DNA of 64,000 bases. It comes from Microbacterium endophyticum. Lineage in GTDB: Bacteria; Actinomycetota; Actinomycetes; Actinomycetales; Microbacteriaceae. The stretch covers positions 1,488,001 through 1,552,000 of the forward strand of contig NZ_CP049255.1 of assembly GCF_011047135.1 (NCBI RefSeq), in the 5' to 3' direction. The position numbers were made by a program, and so were the translations under genes. Shown here piece after piece: positions 9,122 through 20,374 of the stretch. The notes under the pieces were generated by a model. It had not been told where the DNA came from. It saw only the letters and a list, made by a program, of their open reading frames with translations, and ran no database searches. The number at the start of each line of letters is the position of its first letter. Within the stretch, counting starts at the first letter, position 1.

Positions 9122-9970
9122 ATGACCATTCTCGTGACTGGTGCCAGCGGACAGCTCGGGCACCTCGTTGTTGACAGCCTCCTAGCGCGCGGAGCTAATC
9201 CAGCTGAAATCGTGGCGGGAGCGCGAACCGTCGAGAAGGCGGATGACATCGCCGCTCAGGGTGTGCGCGTCGTGGCCCTTGATTACAGCGATAGCGCTTC
9301 TCTGGTCGCTGCGTTCGATGGTGTCGACAAGGTTGTGCTCGTGTCGAGTTCGGCTGTGGGTCAGCGCGTTGCCCAGCACCAGGCCGTGATTGACGCGGCT
9401 GTGGCTGCCGGTGTTTCGCTCTTCGTCTATACGAGCCTCCTTGGCGGACCCGACAGCCCATTGCCGCTTGCTGCCGAGCACGTCGAGACGGAAAAGGCGA
9501 TCGCGGGATCCGGTCTTCCCGCCGTTATCCTTCGTAACAGCTGGTACATCGAGAATTACGCCGCCGACCTCGAGCGCGCACGCGAAACGGGCACACTTGT
9601 CGCAAGCGCTGGTGACGGACGGGTCTCGAGCGCAACGCGCGCCGAATACGCTGATGCCGCAGCTGCTGTCGTGCTCAGTGACGGACACGCGGGCGCGATC
9701 TACGAGCTCGGTGGCGATGTCGCCTGGTCATACGCAGAGCTTGCCCAGGCCATGTCGGAGATCATCGGTCGTGAAGTCGTCTACACGGCCATCTCGACCG
9801 CCGACCACGTCGCGGCTCTCGAAGCTGCGGGCCTCGATGAGGGCACCGCTGGGTTTGTCGCTGCGCTCGATGCCGGTATCGCCGCCGGCGCTCTCGTGGC
9901 ACCCGACCACACTCTTTCGCAGCTCATCGGTCGTCCGACCGCATCGCTCGTCGAGAGTCTGCGCGCGTAG
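9122..9970 (+). CDS. NAD(P)-binding SDR, NmrA/QorB-like quinone oxidoreductase
   Basis: A 282-residue atypical short-chain dehydrogenase. The Rossmann fingerprint VTGASGQLGHLVVDSLLARG is at the very N-terminus, followed by GVRVVALDYSDSASL and a VSSSAVGQR segment, as in E. coli QorB/YtfG (NADPH:quinone oxidoreductase 2) and NmrA-like sensors. The ATG at 9122 is chosen because it is preceded by GGAAGGA (9108-9114) and begins directly at the fold; in-frame codons upstream belong to the shadow of the HxlR gene. Divergent from that regulator, so probably induced by quinone or electrophile stress. Confidence 0.88.
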   Translation: MTILVTGASGQLGHLVVDSLLARGANPAEIVAGARTVEKADDIAAQGVRVVALDYSDSASLVAAFDGVDKVVLVSSSAVGQRVAQHQAVIDAAVAAGVSLFVYTSLLGGPDSPLPLAAEHVETEKAIAGSGLPAVILRNSWYIENYAADLERARETGTLVASAGDGRVSSATRAEYADAAAAVVLSDGHAGAIYELGGDVAWSYAELAQAMSEIIGREVVYTAISTADHVAALEAAGLDEGTAGFVAALDAGIAAGALVAPDHTLSQLIGRPTASLVESLRA

Positions 9971-9984
9971 CTGACATTCCTCAC

Positions 9985-10041
9985 ACGCACCCTGCGTGGA
10001 CTCACCCGATGAGACTCGGTTGCAGGTCACGCAGGGTGCGT
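9985..10041. terminator. 14-bp inverted repeat at convergent gene ends
   Basis: Perfect 14-base arms (9985-9998 and 10028-10041) with a 29-base loop. The left arm lies after the SDR stop, the right arm inside the last codons of the YhgE/Pip gene read from the other strand. Each arm is itself a hairpin or near-hairpin (CACGCA-CCC-TGCGTG on the left). There is no long T tract, only TTTGTGT on the plus side. It most likely terminates transcripts from both directions. Confidence 0.55.
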
Positions 10042-11813
10042 TTGTGTGTCATCCGGGTGACCCCGATAGCTGAGAGGATCAGTGCGCCGACGAGCCATGC
10101 GGCCAGGATGCTGACGTCCACCCATACTCGGTCGGGATTTCCGCCGTACATCACCTGGCGCATGGCGTCGACGACGTAGCCCATCGGCAGCACGTGGTGA
10201 AGCGCAGCAAGTGGCGCGGGTAGCGTCTGCCACGGGAACGTCCCGCCCGCGGTGACCAACTGGAGCACCATGAGCACAAGGCCGAGGAACTGTCCGACCG
10301 AGCCGAGCCAGACGTTGAGAGCCATGATGATCGCCGCATAGGTCGCAGACGCGAACACCAAGAGGCCGAGGGTTGCCCACGGATGTGTGAACTCGAAGCC
10401 GAGGGTGTATGACAGCACTGCGAAGAGCGCGACCATCTGCACCGCACCGAGAGCTGCCGGTGTCGCCCATCCCGCAAGCGTGACGCGTAGGGGAGAGTGC
10501 AATGCCGTCACAGCGCGGCGCGACGTCGGCTTGACGATGAGGAAGAGCGCGTAGATGCCGATCCATGCCGCAAGAGCTGCGAAGAATGGTGCGAGACCTG
10601 CTCCGTAGTTCTGCGCAGACGTGACAGAGCTGGTTTCGATCTCGACCGGGCTCGAGAGGGTTTTCGCTTGCGCGCTGCGGGTGGCCTTGTCGCTGTCTGG
10701 AAGCTCATCCGCACCGCTTGTCAGGCTGTCACGAAGCGTGCCAGCGCCGTCGAGGATTTGGACGATTCCGTTGTCGAGTGAGCTGATTCCGTCGCGAACC
10801 TGGGCCGCGCCATCGGCGGCGCTCGCCGCTCCGTCGGTCAGCGTGGCGGCTCCTGCTGCGACCTGATGGGCACCGTCGTTGAGCTGGTTGATCTGAGCGA
10901 CGGCGTTCTGCACGCGGCTGTTCACCGTCACCACGTCGTCACCAACGTCGTCGAGGTAGCCGAGAATCTGATCGATCTGACTCTGGTCCAGGTCGGTTTT
11001 CGCCAACTCGGCGGCAATGTCGCTGCGTGCCTGTGGGAGGCTGTTCGTGACATCGGTGGATGCTGCAGCAACTTGCTGAGCGGTGTCGTTGAGCGTTGCG
11101 GTACCGGCCGCCACCTGGTTCGCACCGTCGGTGAGCGTGGCGGCTCCGTCACGGAGCGCCACAGTGCCATCGGCAAGTTGTGATGAGCCGGTCCCCAGGC
11201 TGTCTGCGCCGTCTTTCGCCGTCGAGAGCGCATCGGCAAGTTGGCCCGCGCCGTCGGAGGCGTCGAGCAAGTTGATCCTGATCGTGTTGAGCGCGTCGAG
11301 GAGCGTGAGTCCGGACTCGTTGACGACCTTCTCGGCAACGGTCTTCTGGATCTTCTGGATGGCTTGAGAGCCGATAGTGGACGCAAGATAGTTGTTCGCG
11401 TCGTTGGTGCGGAGGTCGAGATCCGCCTGGCGAGGGCTGTCGGACGTGATGGATGCAATCGCGTCGGTGAAGTCGGACGGGATTTCGATCGAGAAGTCGT
11501 AGCTGCCGTTGTCGAGTCCCGACTCCGCCTCGGATGCCGACACCACATGCCAATCGAATGTGTCGGAGTCGAGAAGTTCATCTGCGACCTCGTTACCGAG
11601 GTTTCGCGCCGTGCCGTTTATCGTGGCACCGCTGTCGCTCACAACGAGAGCAACGGGCACCTCATCGAGACTGCCGTAGGGATCCTGATTGGCCCACAGG
11701 TACAGGCCGCCGTAGAGGATGGGCACGCAGACGAGCGCGATCAGGGCAATGATCGACATGCGTGTGGAGAACAGTCGCCGAAACTCGGCCGTGATCATCT
11801 GGGGAATCTTCAT
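10002..11813 (-). CDS. YhgE/Pip-family membrane protein (ABC-2-type permease-like)
   Basis: A 603-residue membrane protein. An N-terminal helix (MSIIALIALVCVPILYGGLY) is followed by a long extracellular region and five or six C-terminal helices from about residue 385 (FFAALAAWIGIYALFLIV onward). The middle (residues ~190-370) contains repeated xxLxDGAxxVxxG units such as LRDGAATLTDGANQVAAG, the coiled-coil-like repeats typical of YhgE/Pip proteins. Start at ATG 11813 overlaps the upstream ATPase-like gene stop (ATGA). The family includes B. subtilis YhgE and phage infection protein; C-terminal similarity to ABC-2 permeases suggests export. Downstream in a TetR-controlled operon. Confidence 0.87.
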   Translation of the reverse strand: MKIPQMITAEFRRLFSTRMSIIALIALVCVPILYGGLYLWANQDPYGSLDEVPVALVVSDSGATINGTARNLGNEVADELLDSDTFDWHVVSASEAESGLDNGSYDFSIEIPSDFTDAIASITSDSPRQADLDLRTNDANNYLASTIGSQAIQKIQKTVAEKVVNESGLTLLDALNTIRINLLDASDGAGQLADALSTAKDGADSLGTGSSQLADGTVALRDGAATLTDGANQVAAGTATLNDTAQQVAAASTDVTNSLPQARSDIAAELAKTDLDQSQIDQILGYLDDVGDDVVTVNSRVQNAVAQINQLNDGAHQVAAGAATLTDGAASAADGAAQVRDGISSLDNGIVQILDGAGTLRDSLTSGADELPDSDKATRSAQAKTLSSPVEIETSSVTSAQNYGAGLAPFFAALAAWIGIYALFLIVKPTSRRAVTALHSPLRVTLAGWATPAALGAVQMVALFAVLSYTLGFEFTHPWATLGLLVFASATYAAIIMALNVWLGSVGQFLGLVLMVLQLVTAGGTFPWQTLPAPLAALHHVLPMGYVVDAMRQVMYGGNPDRVWVDVSILAAWLVGALILSAIGVTRMTHKRTLRDLQPSLIG

Positions 11814-12421
11814 GCGCCAACTTCTTTCTCGGCGACAGCTTCGAGCGCCTCGGCGGCTGCCTGCCCGGCGATCACGAGGACGGCGAGCCCGCGTTCGGCG
11901 AATTCTTCTGCGATTTCCCACCAGGCCCCCGGGCGACCTCCGTGCCTGTCGGGGGAGACCAGGACGAACCCTTCGACGCCGGCGCGTAGCACGGCGAGCT
12001 CGCAGAGGATTCGCACGCGCTCGGTGGGTGAAATGTTGCCGAAGGGCACGAAGGCGATGTCGCCCATGTCGTGCGCGCGCAGCCAGCGCACTGCGGATAT
12101 CGTCGAGGACCTGCGCCCGGCGAACATGAGTTCTTCGGACACCACACCCGCGGTGAGAACATCTGGGTGCGGATCGCACACGTCTGGCGCGTCGATCAGA
12201 GCAACCCGGCGGCGGAGGTCTCGAGTCTTCTCGGAACCATCGATCGTCACGTATCCGGCGCTTGGGCGCATCCGCCCCGACGCGATGAGTCCAAGGACTG
12301 TCGGTCGTTGTTCGGTCTCTGCGCAGGCGAGCACGGCGTGCCCGGTTGAATAGGTGACTGACGTCTCGGGAAGCGCCCGCATCCGACGGCCCTTCGCGAC
12401 CGACTCGAGTTCGATGAGCAT
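11810..12421 (-). CDS. degenerate ABC-transporter ATPase-like protein
   Basis: A 203-residue protein with the outline of an ABC ATP-binding subunit but missing the catalytic motifs. The N-terminus (MLIELESVAKGR) and the strand-helix AVLACAETEQRPTVLGLIAS followed by RPSAGYVTIDG align in position with the Walker A region of an ATPase, but GxxxxGKT is absent. The signature-helix position reads NISPTERVRILCELAVL, and the Walker B position reads FVLVSPDRHG, lacking the DE pair. The ATG at 12421 shares its A with the TGA of the tetR gene, so the genes are coupled; the YhgE/Pip permease follows with a 4-base overlap. It is probably a non-hydrolysing partner or structural relic of a former ABC exporter. 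Confidence 0.7.
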   Translation of the reverse strand: MLIELESVAKGRRMRALPETSVTYSTGHAVLACAETEQRPTVLGLIASGRMRPSAGYVTIDGSEKTRDLRRRVALIDAPDVCDPHPDVLTAGVVSEELMFAGRRSSTISAVRWLRAHDMGDIAFVPFGNISPTERVRILCELAVLRAGVEGFVLVSPDRHGGRPGAWWEIAEEFAERGLAVLVIAGQAAAEALEAVAEKEVGA

Positions 12422-13062
12422 CAGTTCGTCTCCATGAGGTCGGAGTGCTCGTGCACGAGTTCGGCCGCCTCTCGCCATGAGAGCCCGGCGACCGAAAGTA
12501 CTGTGCGGACCGCGAGAGAAAGCTGTGGCTCGGGCGCCGTATCGATCCGTGTCACCATCATGCGCGCAGTTTCTTCGAGCAGCCGAGCGAGAGTGGGGGC
12601 GGTGACGTCGGTACGCAGGTGTCCGGCTGCCTGCCCGGTTGCCACTACCTGCAGTAGCTCGCTCCGCAGCGGAGCGAGGGCTTCTGCGGTGTCGTTGATG
12701 TGCGCATCATCGAGAGCGACCGCCGCGGACACTTGCACGTGCGATGCCTCTTTCCACAACCGCGAAGTGAGGCGGGCGAGCGTGATGCGGCTATCGGTTG
12801 CTTGCGACTGCGCCGAGATTTCGGTGGCGATTGCGTTGAAGCGCACGGCGCCAGCAGAAATTACTTCGCGCACTAGGGCTTCACGGTCGTCGAAGTGCCC
12901 GTAGAGCGCACGCCGCGAGAGCCCAGCGTTTCGAGCGATCTCGTCAATTGACGCGTGCGGGTTTCGCGCGATTGTTTCGGTCGCGGCCGAGAGGATTCCG
13001 GTTCGGTTATCGCGCGCATCGCGCCGAGCGCGCCGAGGTGCCTGTTGTGTGCTCACCAGCAC
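12421..13062 (-). CDS. TetR-family transcriptional repressor
   Basis: A 213-residue TetR protein: the N-terminal helix-turn-helix reads GILSAATETIARNPHASIDE then IARNAGLSRRALYGHFDDRE, the usual TetR/AcrR pattern; the C-terminal ligand domain is all-alpha and not assignable to a ligand. Starts at GTG 13062 (an alternative GTG lies two codons later). It heads the operon with the ATPase-like and YhgE/Pip genes, and a perfect palindrome directly upstream suggests autoregulation of the whole operon in response to an exported or toxic compound. Confidence 0.9.
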   Translation of the reverse strand: MLVSTQQAPRRARRDARDNRTGILSAATETIARNPHASIDEIARNAGLSRRALYGHFDDREALVREVISAGAVRFNAIATEISAQSQATDSRITLARLTSRLWKEASHVQVSAAVALDDAHINDTAEALAPLRSELLQVVATGQAAGHLRTDVTAPTLARLLEETARMMVTRIDTAPEPQLSLAVRTVLSVAGLSWREAAELVHEHSDLMETN

Positions 13063-13071
13063 ATGTTACGC

Positions 13072-13095
13072 AAGTTGCACAGTGGTGTGCAACTT
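13072..13095. promoter_or_regulatory. perfect TetR-type operator palindrome
   Basis: 24 bases: arm AAGTTGCACA, four-base centre GTGG, arm TGTGCAACTT, with all ten pairs matching. It lies in the 49-base gap between the argG stop and the tetR start, ten bases before the GTG, where the tetR-operon promoter must be if it is not read from argG. No T tract follows on either strand, so an operator is more likely than a terminator. Confidence 0.75.
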
Positions 13096-13111
13096 AAGAT
13101 TGCGATGTTAC

Positions 13112-15353
<2,242 letters not shown>

Positions 15354-15357
<4 letters not shown>

Positions 15358-16166
15358 AATGACTCTCCCTCGGCGCCGTGTGCTGCGGCATCCCATGCGG
15401 CATCGAGAGCACGAGCGCTGGCGACGAGGGCTGCCGTGTAAGGATGCCTCGGCGTTGACAGAACCTCGAGAACGTCGCCCTCTTCGACGGCGACGCCGTC
15501 ACGCATCACGATGAGGCGCTCGACCATGCGAGCGACGACAGCCAGATCGTGGCTGATGAACAGCAGCGCCATGCCACGATCGGTTGCCAGTCGCTCGAGC
15601 AGTGTAAGGACGCCGTCTTGCACCGTGACGTCGAGGGCTGTCGTCGGCTCGTCGGCGATCAGGATGCGCGGGTGTGCTGCGAGAGCGATAGCGATGGCGA
15701 CCCGCTGGCGTTGCCCTCCGGAAAGCTCATACGGGTAGGCGCGGGCGATGCGCGCTTCGGTGAGCGAAACCTCTGCGAGCGCCTCGTGCACAGCATCGCG
15801 GAGAGCAGCGCCGTGCAGATGGAGGTGGCGACGGAGCGGCTCAGCGATCTGCTTTTCAACGCGCATCAGCGGGTCGAGGGCAGTGAGCGGTTCTTGAAAG
15901 ACGATCTGCGCGACCGGGCCGCGTAGTGGGCGAATTTCGTGGTCGGGTGTGCCGATGATCTGGTGACCTTCGATCTGCACACTCCCCGTTGCCACGAGAC
16001 CGTCGGACAACAACCCGAGGGCTGCGAGCGACATGATCGACTTTCCGGAACCCGACTCACCGATGATTCCCACGCGCTCGCCCGGTTTCACCGCGAACGA
16101 CACGTTGTCGACGAGAGTGCCGGCGCCAGCGCGCACAGTGAGGCCGGAGACGTCGAGAACATTCAT
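15354..16166 (-). CDS. peptide/nickel-type ABC transporter ATP-binding protein (DppD-like)
   Basis: A 270-residue ATPase: Walker A GESGSGKSIM, Q-loop FQEPLTALDPLMRV, signature LSGGQRQRVAIAIALA, Walker B ILIADEPTTALD, H-loop FISHDLAVV, and a C-terminal STPRHPYTAALVAS stretch common to this subfamily. Start ATG 16166 forms an ATGA overlap with the upstream permease stop. Note Ile in place of the usual Thr after the Walker A Ser (GKSIM), which other DppD-like subunits also show. Pairs with the DppF-like subunit to energise the importer. Confidence 0.92.
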
Positions 16167-17002
16167 CGTGACCTCCATCCTGAGCGCCGGCGGGTCGGAT
16201 CGGTGTACTCGCGGAGCCCGTCTGCGAGAAAGTTCACGCCGAGTACGAGAACCACGATCGCGACACCGGGGGCGATAGCGCCGACTGGAGCGGCAAGTAC
16301 GGTTCCCTGCGCTTCTTGCAGCATTCGTCCCCAGGATGCGTTTGGTGGCGGCGCTCCGAGCCCGAGGTAAGAAAGGCTCGCTTCGGCGAGAACGGCGATG
16401 CCAAACTGCAGCGCGAGACTGACGACGAGAGTTGGTGCGATATTGGGGAGAACGTGCTTGGTGACAATGCCGAGAAGATTCGTTCCGCTCGTGCGCGCGG
16501 CCGTCACGAACTGCTCTTGCAACACCCGGCGCGAAAGAATGCGGGTGAGTCGTGCGATAACGGCTGACATCGCTAACCCGATGGCGAATGTTGCCGACCA
16601 CAGTGACGCACCCTGTACCGCAACGACGAGCATGGCGAGAAGCAGAACCGGAAAGGCGATGACGACGTCGAGCGCCGCTGAGACGGTGTCGTCAATCCAG
16701 GCGCGAGCGAGAGCGGCACCGAGACCGATCAGGATGCCGAGGGTTGCGGCGATGGCCACAGCACCCGCCCCGACCGTCAACGCAATACGTGCGCCGACCA
16801 TCAGCTGCGACAGCAGATCACGGCCCAGTCGGTCGGTTCCGAGGAGGTGCAGACCGCTGGGGCCTTCCAAGCGACCGCCGCTGGTGTCGGAGAGTGGGTA
16901 TGGCAGCCAAAACAGCGAGACAACCGCCACCAGAAGAACCACCGAGGTGAGGGTGACTCCGATAACGAGTGTCGCGTGTGGCCGCCGCTTCGCGCGACTC
17001 AA
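16163..17002 (-). CDS. peptide/nickel-type ABC transporter permease (DppC-like)
   Basis: A 279-residue permease with about six membrane helices. The N-terminal domain has LLGTDRLGRDLLSQLMVGAR, diagnostic of DppC/OppC permeases, and the EAA-like loop lies at AARTSGTNLLGIVTKHVLPN. Overlaps the DppB-like gene (ATGA). Forms the second half of the membrane channel. Confidence 0.92.
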   Translation of the reverse strand: MSRAKRRPHATLVIGVTLTSVVLLVAVVSLFWLPYPLSDTSGGRLEGPSGLHLLGTDRLGRDLLSQLMVGARIALTVGAGAVAIAATLGILIGLGAALARAWIDDTVSAALDVVIAFPVLLLAMLVVAVQGASLWSATFAIGLAMSAVIARLTRILSRRVLQEQFVTAARTSGTNLLGIVTKHVLPNIAPTLVVSLALQFGIAVLAEASLSYLGLGAPPPNASWGRMLQEAQGTVLAAPVGAIAPGVAIVVLVLGVNFLADGLREYTDPTRRRSGWRSR

Positions 17003-17970
17003 CGGTTACCCGAGACGCTCGTACGCAACCGTGGGTCGACAAGGCGCTGAAGGATGTCTGCGGCGAAACCCACCAAGAGAACGAAGAGGGTGCTGACGAC
17101 AAGAACGCCCTGGATATTTGCGTAGTCGTGCTGCTCGATTGCCGTGAGCAGCATGTTTCCAAGGCCTGGCAGAGTGAAGACGCTTTCGACAACGACAGCA
17201 CCGAGAAGAGTTGTCGAGAGCTCAATTCCGAGCACCGCGATCACAGGAACCGAACCATTTCGTACACCGTGTCGCAGGAGTGCTTCGGTCATTCCCGCAC
17301 CCCCGGCGCGAGCCGTACGTAGGTAGTCACTCCCTAAAACGTCGAGCGTTGCGGATCGGACATATCGGCTCAATGACGCGCTCATGACGATCGCAATCGT
17401 CACGATGGGGAGGGCAAGCGACCTCAGCGCGTCGGCAGGATCAGCCCAATCGTTCCGCGGAAAACCACCCGACGGCAGGAGCCCGAGGTTGAGGGCGAAG
17501 ATCCACACCAAGATGACGCCCACCCAGAAAACGGGAACCGCGACGCCGAGCTGCGAGAAACCCGAAAGCGCAATGCCGTACCATCGATCAGCACGCATCG
17601 CGGCGACGATTCCGATCACGAGCGAAAGAACGAGTGCGAGGCCGAACGCCATGAGGGTTAGCGGAAGCGTCACGCCCAGCCGTGACGTGACCTCGGGGCC
17701 CACGGGTCGCGAGCTGATGAGCGAGTTGCCGAGATCGAACTGCAAAAGTTGGCTGGCCCACTGCAGGAACTGTTGGAGCACAGGCTGATCCGAGCCCACC
17801 TGTGCCCGTGCCGCCGCGATCTGTTCGGGCGTTGCATCAACCGACAGCAGCGCGTTCGCAGGATCGCCCGGTAGGAGCCGCAGCAGAACAAAGATCACCA
17901 CCATCGCGACGACCAACGACACCACGAGAAACGCGGAGCGTCGCAGCAAGTAGGTGAGCATGTATTTCAC
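16999..17970 (-). CDS. peptide/nickel-type ABC transporter permease (DppB-like)
   Basis: A 323-residue permease starting MKYMLTYLLRRSAFLVVSLV, with the usual first helix, LLPGDPANALL motif and an EAA-like loop DYLRTARAGGAGMTEALLRH. Separated from the binding-protein gene by 67 bases that contain a strong hairpin, so its expression is probably lower than that of the binding protein. An alternative ATG three codons downstream is possible. Confidence 0.92.
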   Translation of the reverse strand: MKYMLTYLLRRSAFLVVSLVVAMVVIFVLLRLLPGDPANALLSVDATPEQIAAARAQVGSDQPVLQQFLQWASQLLQFDLGNSLISSRPVGPEVTSRLGVTLPLTLMAFGLALVLSLVIGIVAAMRADRWYGIALSGFSQLGVAVPVFWVGVILVWIFALNLGLLPSGGFPRNDWADPADALRSLALPIVTIAIVMSASLSRYVRSATLDVLGSDYLRTARAGGAGMTEALLRHGVRNGSVPVIAVLGIELSTTLLGAVVVESVFTLPGLGNMLLTAIEQHDYANIQGVLVVSTLFVLLVGFAADILQRLVDPRLRTSVSGNR

Positions 17971-17978
17971 AAACGAAG

Positions 17979-18015
17979 GCGGATGCCGCGGGTACAGGTG
18001 CGGCGCGGCATCCGC
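17979..18015 (-). repeat. intercistronic hairpin between binding-protein and permease genes
   Basis: Perfect 12-base arms (GCGGATGCCGCG at 17979-17990 and its complement at 18004-18015) with a 13-base loop. No T tract follows on the minus strand. Position after the binding-protein gene fits an mRNA-stabilising or partially terminating hairpin that lets the binding protein be made in excess over the permeases. Confidence 0.7.
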
Positions 18016-18037
18016 GATTCGGTTAGGTCCTTGGTGG

Positions 18038-19531
18038 TTACGATTTCACGATGTCGTAGGCGTAGAACTGAGAGTTCAAGCCGTTGACCGGATATCCCGT
18101 GACGTCGCTCGAGGCGACAACGATCTGCGGATAAAGATACAGCCACACGCTCGCGGCATCTTCGGCTATCTGCTCGTTGACCTTCTTGAGCAACTCGGTC
18201 TGCTCTTCGGTGGACGCTGCCTGTTCGGCTTCGCTGACCCACTGCTGCACATCGGCATTGTCATAACCCCAGTAGAAGTCGGGGTTGCCGTACCAGACGA
18301 CATCACGGTCGTTGACGTGCTCCTGCAGCGTCGCCTCGAAGTCTTGGTCTTTGAAGACCTTGGTGTACCACTCGTCGGCGCTGATCGTGTTGATCTCGAC
18401 AGTGATTCCGACCTCCGCGAGTTGTGACTGCAAGAATTCCGCGACGGCAGGGTGCGGATCGTAGCTCGGGGTGTCGAGAGTGAACGTGAATCCGTCGGCG
18501 TAGCCTGCTTCCGCCAACTCTTCGCGAGCGAGGTCGGGGTCGTAGGGGTTCACATCGGTGAGGTCTTCGTACCAGGGGTCGGTGGGCGGAACCATCGATC
18601 CGATCAAGGTGCCGTAGCCGCCCCAGATTGCCGTCAGCAACTGCTCGGTATCGATCGCGGAGTAGACGGCTTTGCGTACGAGAGCATTGTCGAACGGTGC
18701 AACGCGATCGTTGAACGCGAGCAGTTCCTTTGTCGTCGACGTGCCTTCGCTGACCACGAAGTCGTCATTGTCAGTGAATTGCGAGAGCGAGTCCGGGCTC
18801 TGCACGCTCGTGATGATGTCGATCTCTCCGGTGAGCAGCGCGTTGTTCTCCGCAGTGGCATCGGTGAAGTAGGTGAAAACCACCTCCGCGTTTGTCGCGG
18901 GCGTACCCCAGTAGTCGTCCCAGCGCGTCAACGTCAACGTGCTTCCCTGCCGCCACTCATCGAGCGCATAAGGTCCAGTGCCGTCTTCGCTCTGAGTGAG
19001 GTCTGTCGCCTCGGAATTGATAATCCAGATGTAGCTGAGGTTGTAGAGGAACGAGATCGATCGCTCCGAGAGAGTGAAGACCACTGTGGTGTCGTCGGGG
19101 GTTGCGATGTCGCTGATGACGGCGAAACTCGACTTGCGCGCTGACTGGGAGTCCTCGGCGGTGACGGCATCGACGCTTGCCTTGACGTCGGCCGACGTGA
19201 GTTCCTTGCCGGAGTGGAATGTCACGTCTTCGCGGAGCGTGATCGTGTACGTCAGGCCGTCATCGCTCACATCGGAGCTCGCGGCGAGAAGCGGCTCGAC
19301 TTCACCGTCATCGGTCAGCTTGTAAAGGCCCTCGTAGACATTTCCATTGAAAGCCTCGGTCACACCCTGCCCGCCTCCCTGGGTGTTGCTGAGGTTCTGG
19401 GGCTCATAGAGCGAACCGATGTAGATGGTCGCGTCATCACCGCTCGTTGCGGCACCCCCACCCGCGGAGCAGCCGGCGAGTGCGAGGGCAGCGATGACGA
19501 TCGTCGAAACGGCAGCGAGGGATCTCTTCAT
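18038..19531 (-). CDS. ABC transporter substrate-binding lipoprotein, family 5
   Basis: A 497-residue extracytoplasmic binding protein. The signal peptide ends in a lipobox ALAGC (Cys21) followed by a Gly/Ser-rich linker. The SBP_bac_5 fold is recognisable from EGLYKLTDDGEVEPLLA, the segment YTITLREDVTFHSGKELT and later YDPDLAREELAEAGYADGF. Such proteins bind peptides, nickel chelates, opines or glycosides; the sequence does not decide which. First of the five importer genes, 36 bases after the DUF1684 gene. Confidence 0.93.
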   Translation of the reverse strand: MKRSLAAVSTIVIAALALAGCSAGGGAATSGDDATIYIGSLYEPQNLSNTQGGGQGVTEAFNGNVYEGLYKLTDDGEVEPLLAASSDVSDDGLTYTITLREDVTFHSGKELTSADVKASVDAVTAEDSQSARKSSFAVISDIATPDDTTVVFTLSERSISFLYNLSYIWIINSEATDLTQSEDGTGPYALDEWRQGSTLTLTRWDDYWGTPATNAEVVFTYFTDATAENNALLTGEIDIITSVQSPDSLSQFTDNDDFVVSEGTSTTKELLAFNDRVAPFDNALVRKAVYSAIDTEQLLTAIWGGYGTLIGSMVPPTDPWYEDLTDVNPYDPDLAREELAEAGYADGFTFTLDTPSYDPHPAVAEFLQSQLAEVGITVEINTISADEWYTKVFKDQDFEATLQEHVNDRDVVWYGNPDFYWGYDNADVQQWVSEAEQAASTEEQTELLKKVNEQIAEDAASVWLYLYPQIVVASSDVTGYPVNGLNSQFYAYDIVKS

Positions 19532-19567
19532 GTAACGGGTACTCCAGGTTGCTGTGGATGAGACGGA

Positions 19568-20266
19568 CTAAGCCGCGTAGATGTCGAAGCCGTCGCGGAA
19601 GACGACATTCTTTTCGCCAGCGCGAACCGGCAGAGAGAACCTGTTCGCGGCGGGCGGGAGAGGACAGTTGTACTGCGCCGAGAAGCCGCACGGCGGAACA
19701 AAAGCCCGGTTGAAATCGAGCGTGACAGTGTCGGAGTTCGCGGAGTCTCGGGAAACGAACAAGAAACGCCCGGAACCGTAGGTTTCGGAGCCGTTGGTTT
19801 GATCCGCGAAGACGAGAAGGAGCTGGCCCCCGTCGTCGAACGCCGCCAGCGAATAATCGCGGCCATCGAGCGTGAAGACGATGTCGCCGGGGACAACGAG
19901 GTCACGTGTGCCTCCGTTGTCGCGAATGTGTTCAAACGGAACGGTGCGATCTTCAGCGACGGGAACGAAACTCGCCGTCAGCACCCAGGCGGGGTCGTAG
20001 TCGTACGTAGCGATCTCTTCGAACGAACGGATGGCGGGCGCACTCGCATCCCATATGCGCAACCCGTGCTCCGTGGCATGCGAGTCGATCTCGGTGCGTT
20101 GCAGGGGAGTGACCGTTATGGAATCGGGCATGCCCTCTTGCACAGCTTCGATATCGGGCACGGCGCCTGTCCAGCGAGTTTCGACGAGCGCGAGATTGCC
20201 GGTCGGGGCGGTCACAGCGGTTCGGCGCTGTTCGCGCCAGCGGGTGTGATCTTCGGCGGCAGACAT
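19568..20266 (-). CDS. DUF1684 domain protein
   Basis: About 232 residues from the ATG at 20266; a start at 20317 would add 17 residues that do not look conserved. The C-terminal half carries the DUF1684 hallmark: an [20 protein letters not shown] strand pair, then [17 protein letters not shown] with two conserved Cys, and a closing VRAGEKNV. The family has no established function that I know. It precedes the binding-protein gene by 36 bases in the same direction, so it is probably the first gene of the importer operon. No signal peptide, so it should be cytoplasmic. Confidence 0.82.
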   Translation of the reverse strand: MSAAEDHTRWREQRRTAVTAPTGNLALVETRWTGAVPDIEAVQEGMPDSITVTPLQRTEIDSHATEHGLRIWDASAPAIRSFEEIATYDYDPAWVLTASFVPVAEDRTVPFEHIRDNGGTRDLVVPGDIVFTLDGRDYSLAAFDDGGQLLLVFADQTNGSETYGSGRFLFVSRDSANSDTVTLDFNRAFVPPCGFSAQYNCPLPPAANRFSLPVRAGEKNVVFRDGFDIYAA

Positions 20267-20374
20267 TCTTCGACCATTCTGAGTGGGGGATGCGGAGATG
20301 CCGTTGTGAGGCGTCATATAGCGAAATGCGCATGGTGCGCTCGTTTATTCCCGGCAAGAGCCGTTGAGGCGAGG

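Noticed and set aside
13072..13095. Intrinsic terminator of argG
   Set aside because: Perfect stem but no T tract on the minus strand, and the position next to tetR fits an operator better; dual use remains possible.
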